Both the position numbers and the translations under genes were made by a program. The notes under the pieces are model-generated. The model ran no database searches, had not been told where the DNA came from, and worked only from the letters and a program-made list of their open reading frames with translations. This document shows, one piece after another, positions 59,999-60,008 of a stretch of 60,008 nt of DNA. Position 1 is the first letter of the stretch. Every line of letters begins with the position of its first letter. The stretch is from JBOHTO01 sp050733695 (lineage in GTDB: Bacteria; Gemmatimonadota; Gemmatimonadetes; Gemmatimonadales; Gemmatimonadaceae), in assembly GCA_050733695.1 (NCBI GenBank), contig JBOHTO010000021.1, positions 1 through 60,008 on the forward strand, given 5' to 3'.

Positions 59999-60008
59999 GG
60001 GACTGGGG

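Overview
The window is GC-rich (roughly two thirds G+C), almost fully coding, and carries only chromosomal-type genes; I see no rRNA, tRNA, CRISPR array, transposase or prophage. The mix of families (many exported S9, M16 and M23 peptidases, a TolB-propeller amidohydrolase, gamma-glutamyltransferase, an RND pump, OmpA and Omp85-type outer-membrane proteins, lipoproteins with -AACG-type lipoboxes, a plant/Chlamydia-type FabI) points to a diderm, aerobic soil or aquatic bacterium. My best guess is Gemmatimonadota. This is inference from gene content, not a database result.

Layout. 0-9.3 kb: the end of a PEH-repeat protein, small lipoproteins, a CPXCG zinc protein, DUF2214 and hemolysin-III membrane proteins, a leftward fabI-desaturase-hypothetical lipid cluster, PAP2 phosphatase plus 2H phosphoesterase, and a divergent pair (beta-barrel protein, His-tailed lipoprotein). 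9.4-14.2 kb: EttA-type ABC-F ATPase, then leftward DUF1579-like, branched-chain aminotransferase, atypical SDR and cupin genes. 14.3-30.8 kb: a block of exported hydrolases (M16 pair, GGT, two S9 peptidases, LytM/M23, TolB-amidohydrolase) with small genes between. 30.8-38.4 kb: coiled-coil membrane protein, then TetR-TolC-adaptor-RND efflux operon. 38.4-45.5 kb: UMF1 transporter, DCC protein, DedA, OmpA lipoprotein, Omp85-type barrel, MscL with zinc ribbon, PanD. 45.5-49.3 kb (leftward): SnoaL-cupin lipoprotein, PhzF, PruA. 49.5-60 kb: BNR lipoprotein, H1-like/SWIB protein, signal peptidase I, APC permease, Rieske oxygenase, AgmX/PglI-domain protein, lipoprotein, esterase, membrane protein, GroES-like protein, bacilliredoxin and a YqjD/YqjE-like envelope trio.

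Functional picture. The exported peptidases plus GGT and the APC permease fit a peptide- and amino-acid-scavenging life style; IlvE and PruA handle the amino acids inside. FabI plus acyl-ACP desaturase make membrane lipids aerobically. The TetR-controlled RND pump, MscL, bacilliredoxin and YqjD-like trio look like envelope and stress functions.

The most noteworthy structural signals are five dispersed 20-bp palindromes of the ATTCCC-N8-GGGAAT type (one supplies the last residues and stop codon of a transporter gene), a 12-G tract inside fabI, an 11-G tract upstream of a lipoprotein gene, and several domain oddities (MscL plus zinc ribbon, H1-like tail plus SWIB, GroES with an enlarged roof loop, SDR without its catalytic Tyr/Lys). 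No single locus is convincingly a new multi-gene system; the best candidates are listed as findings.
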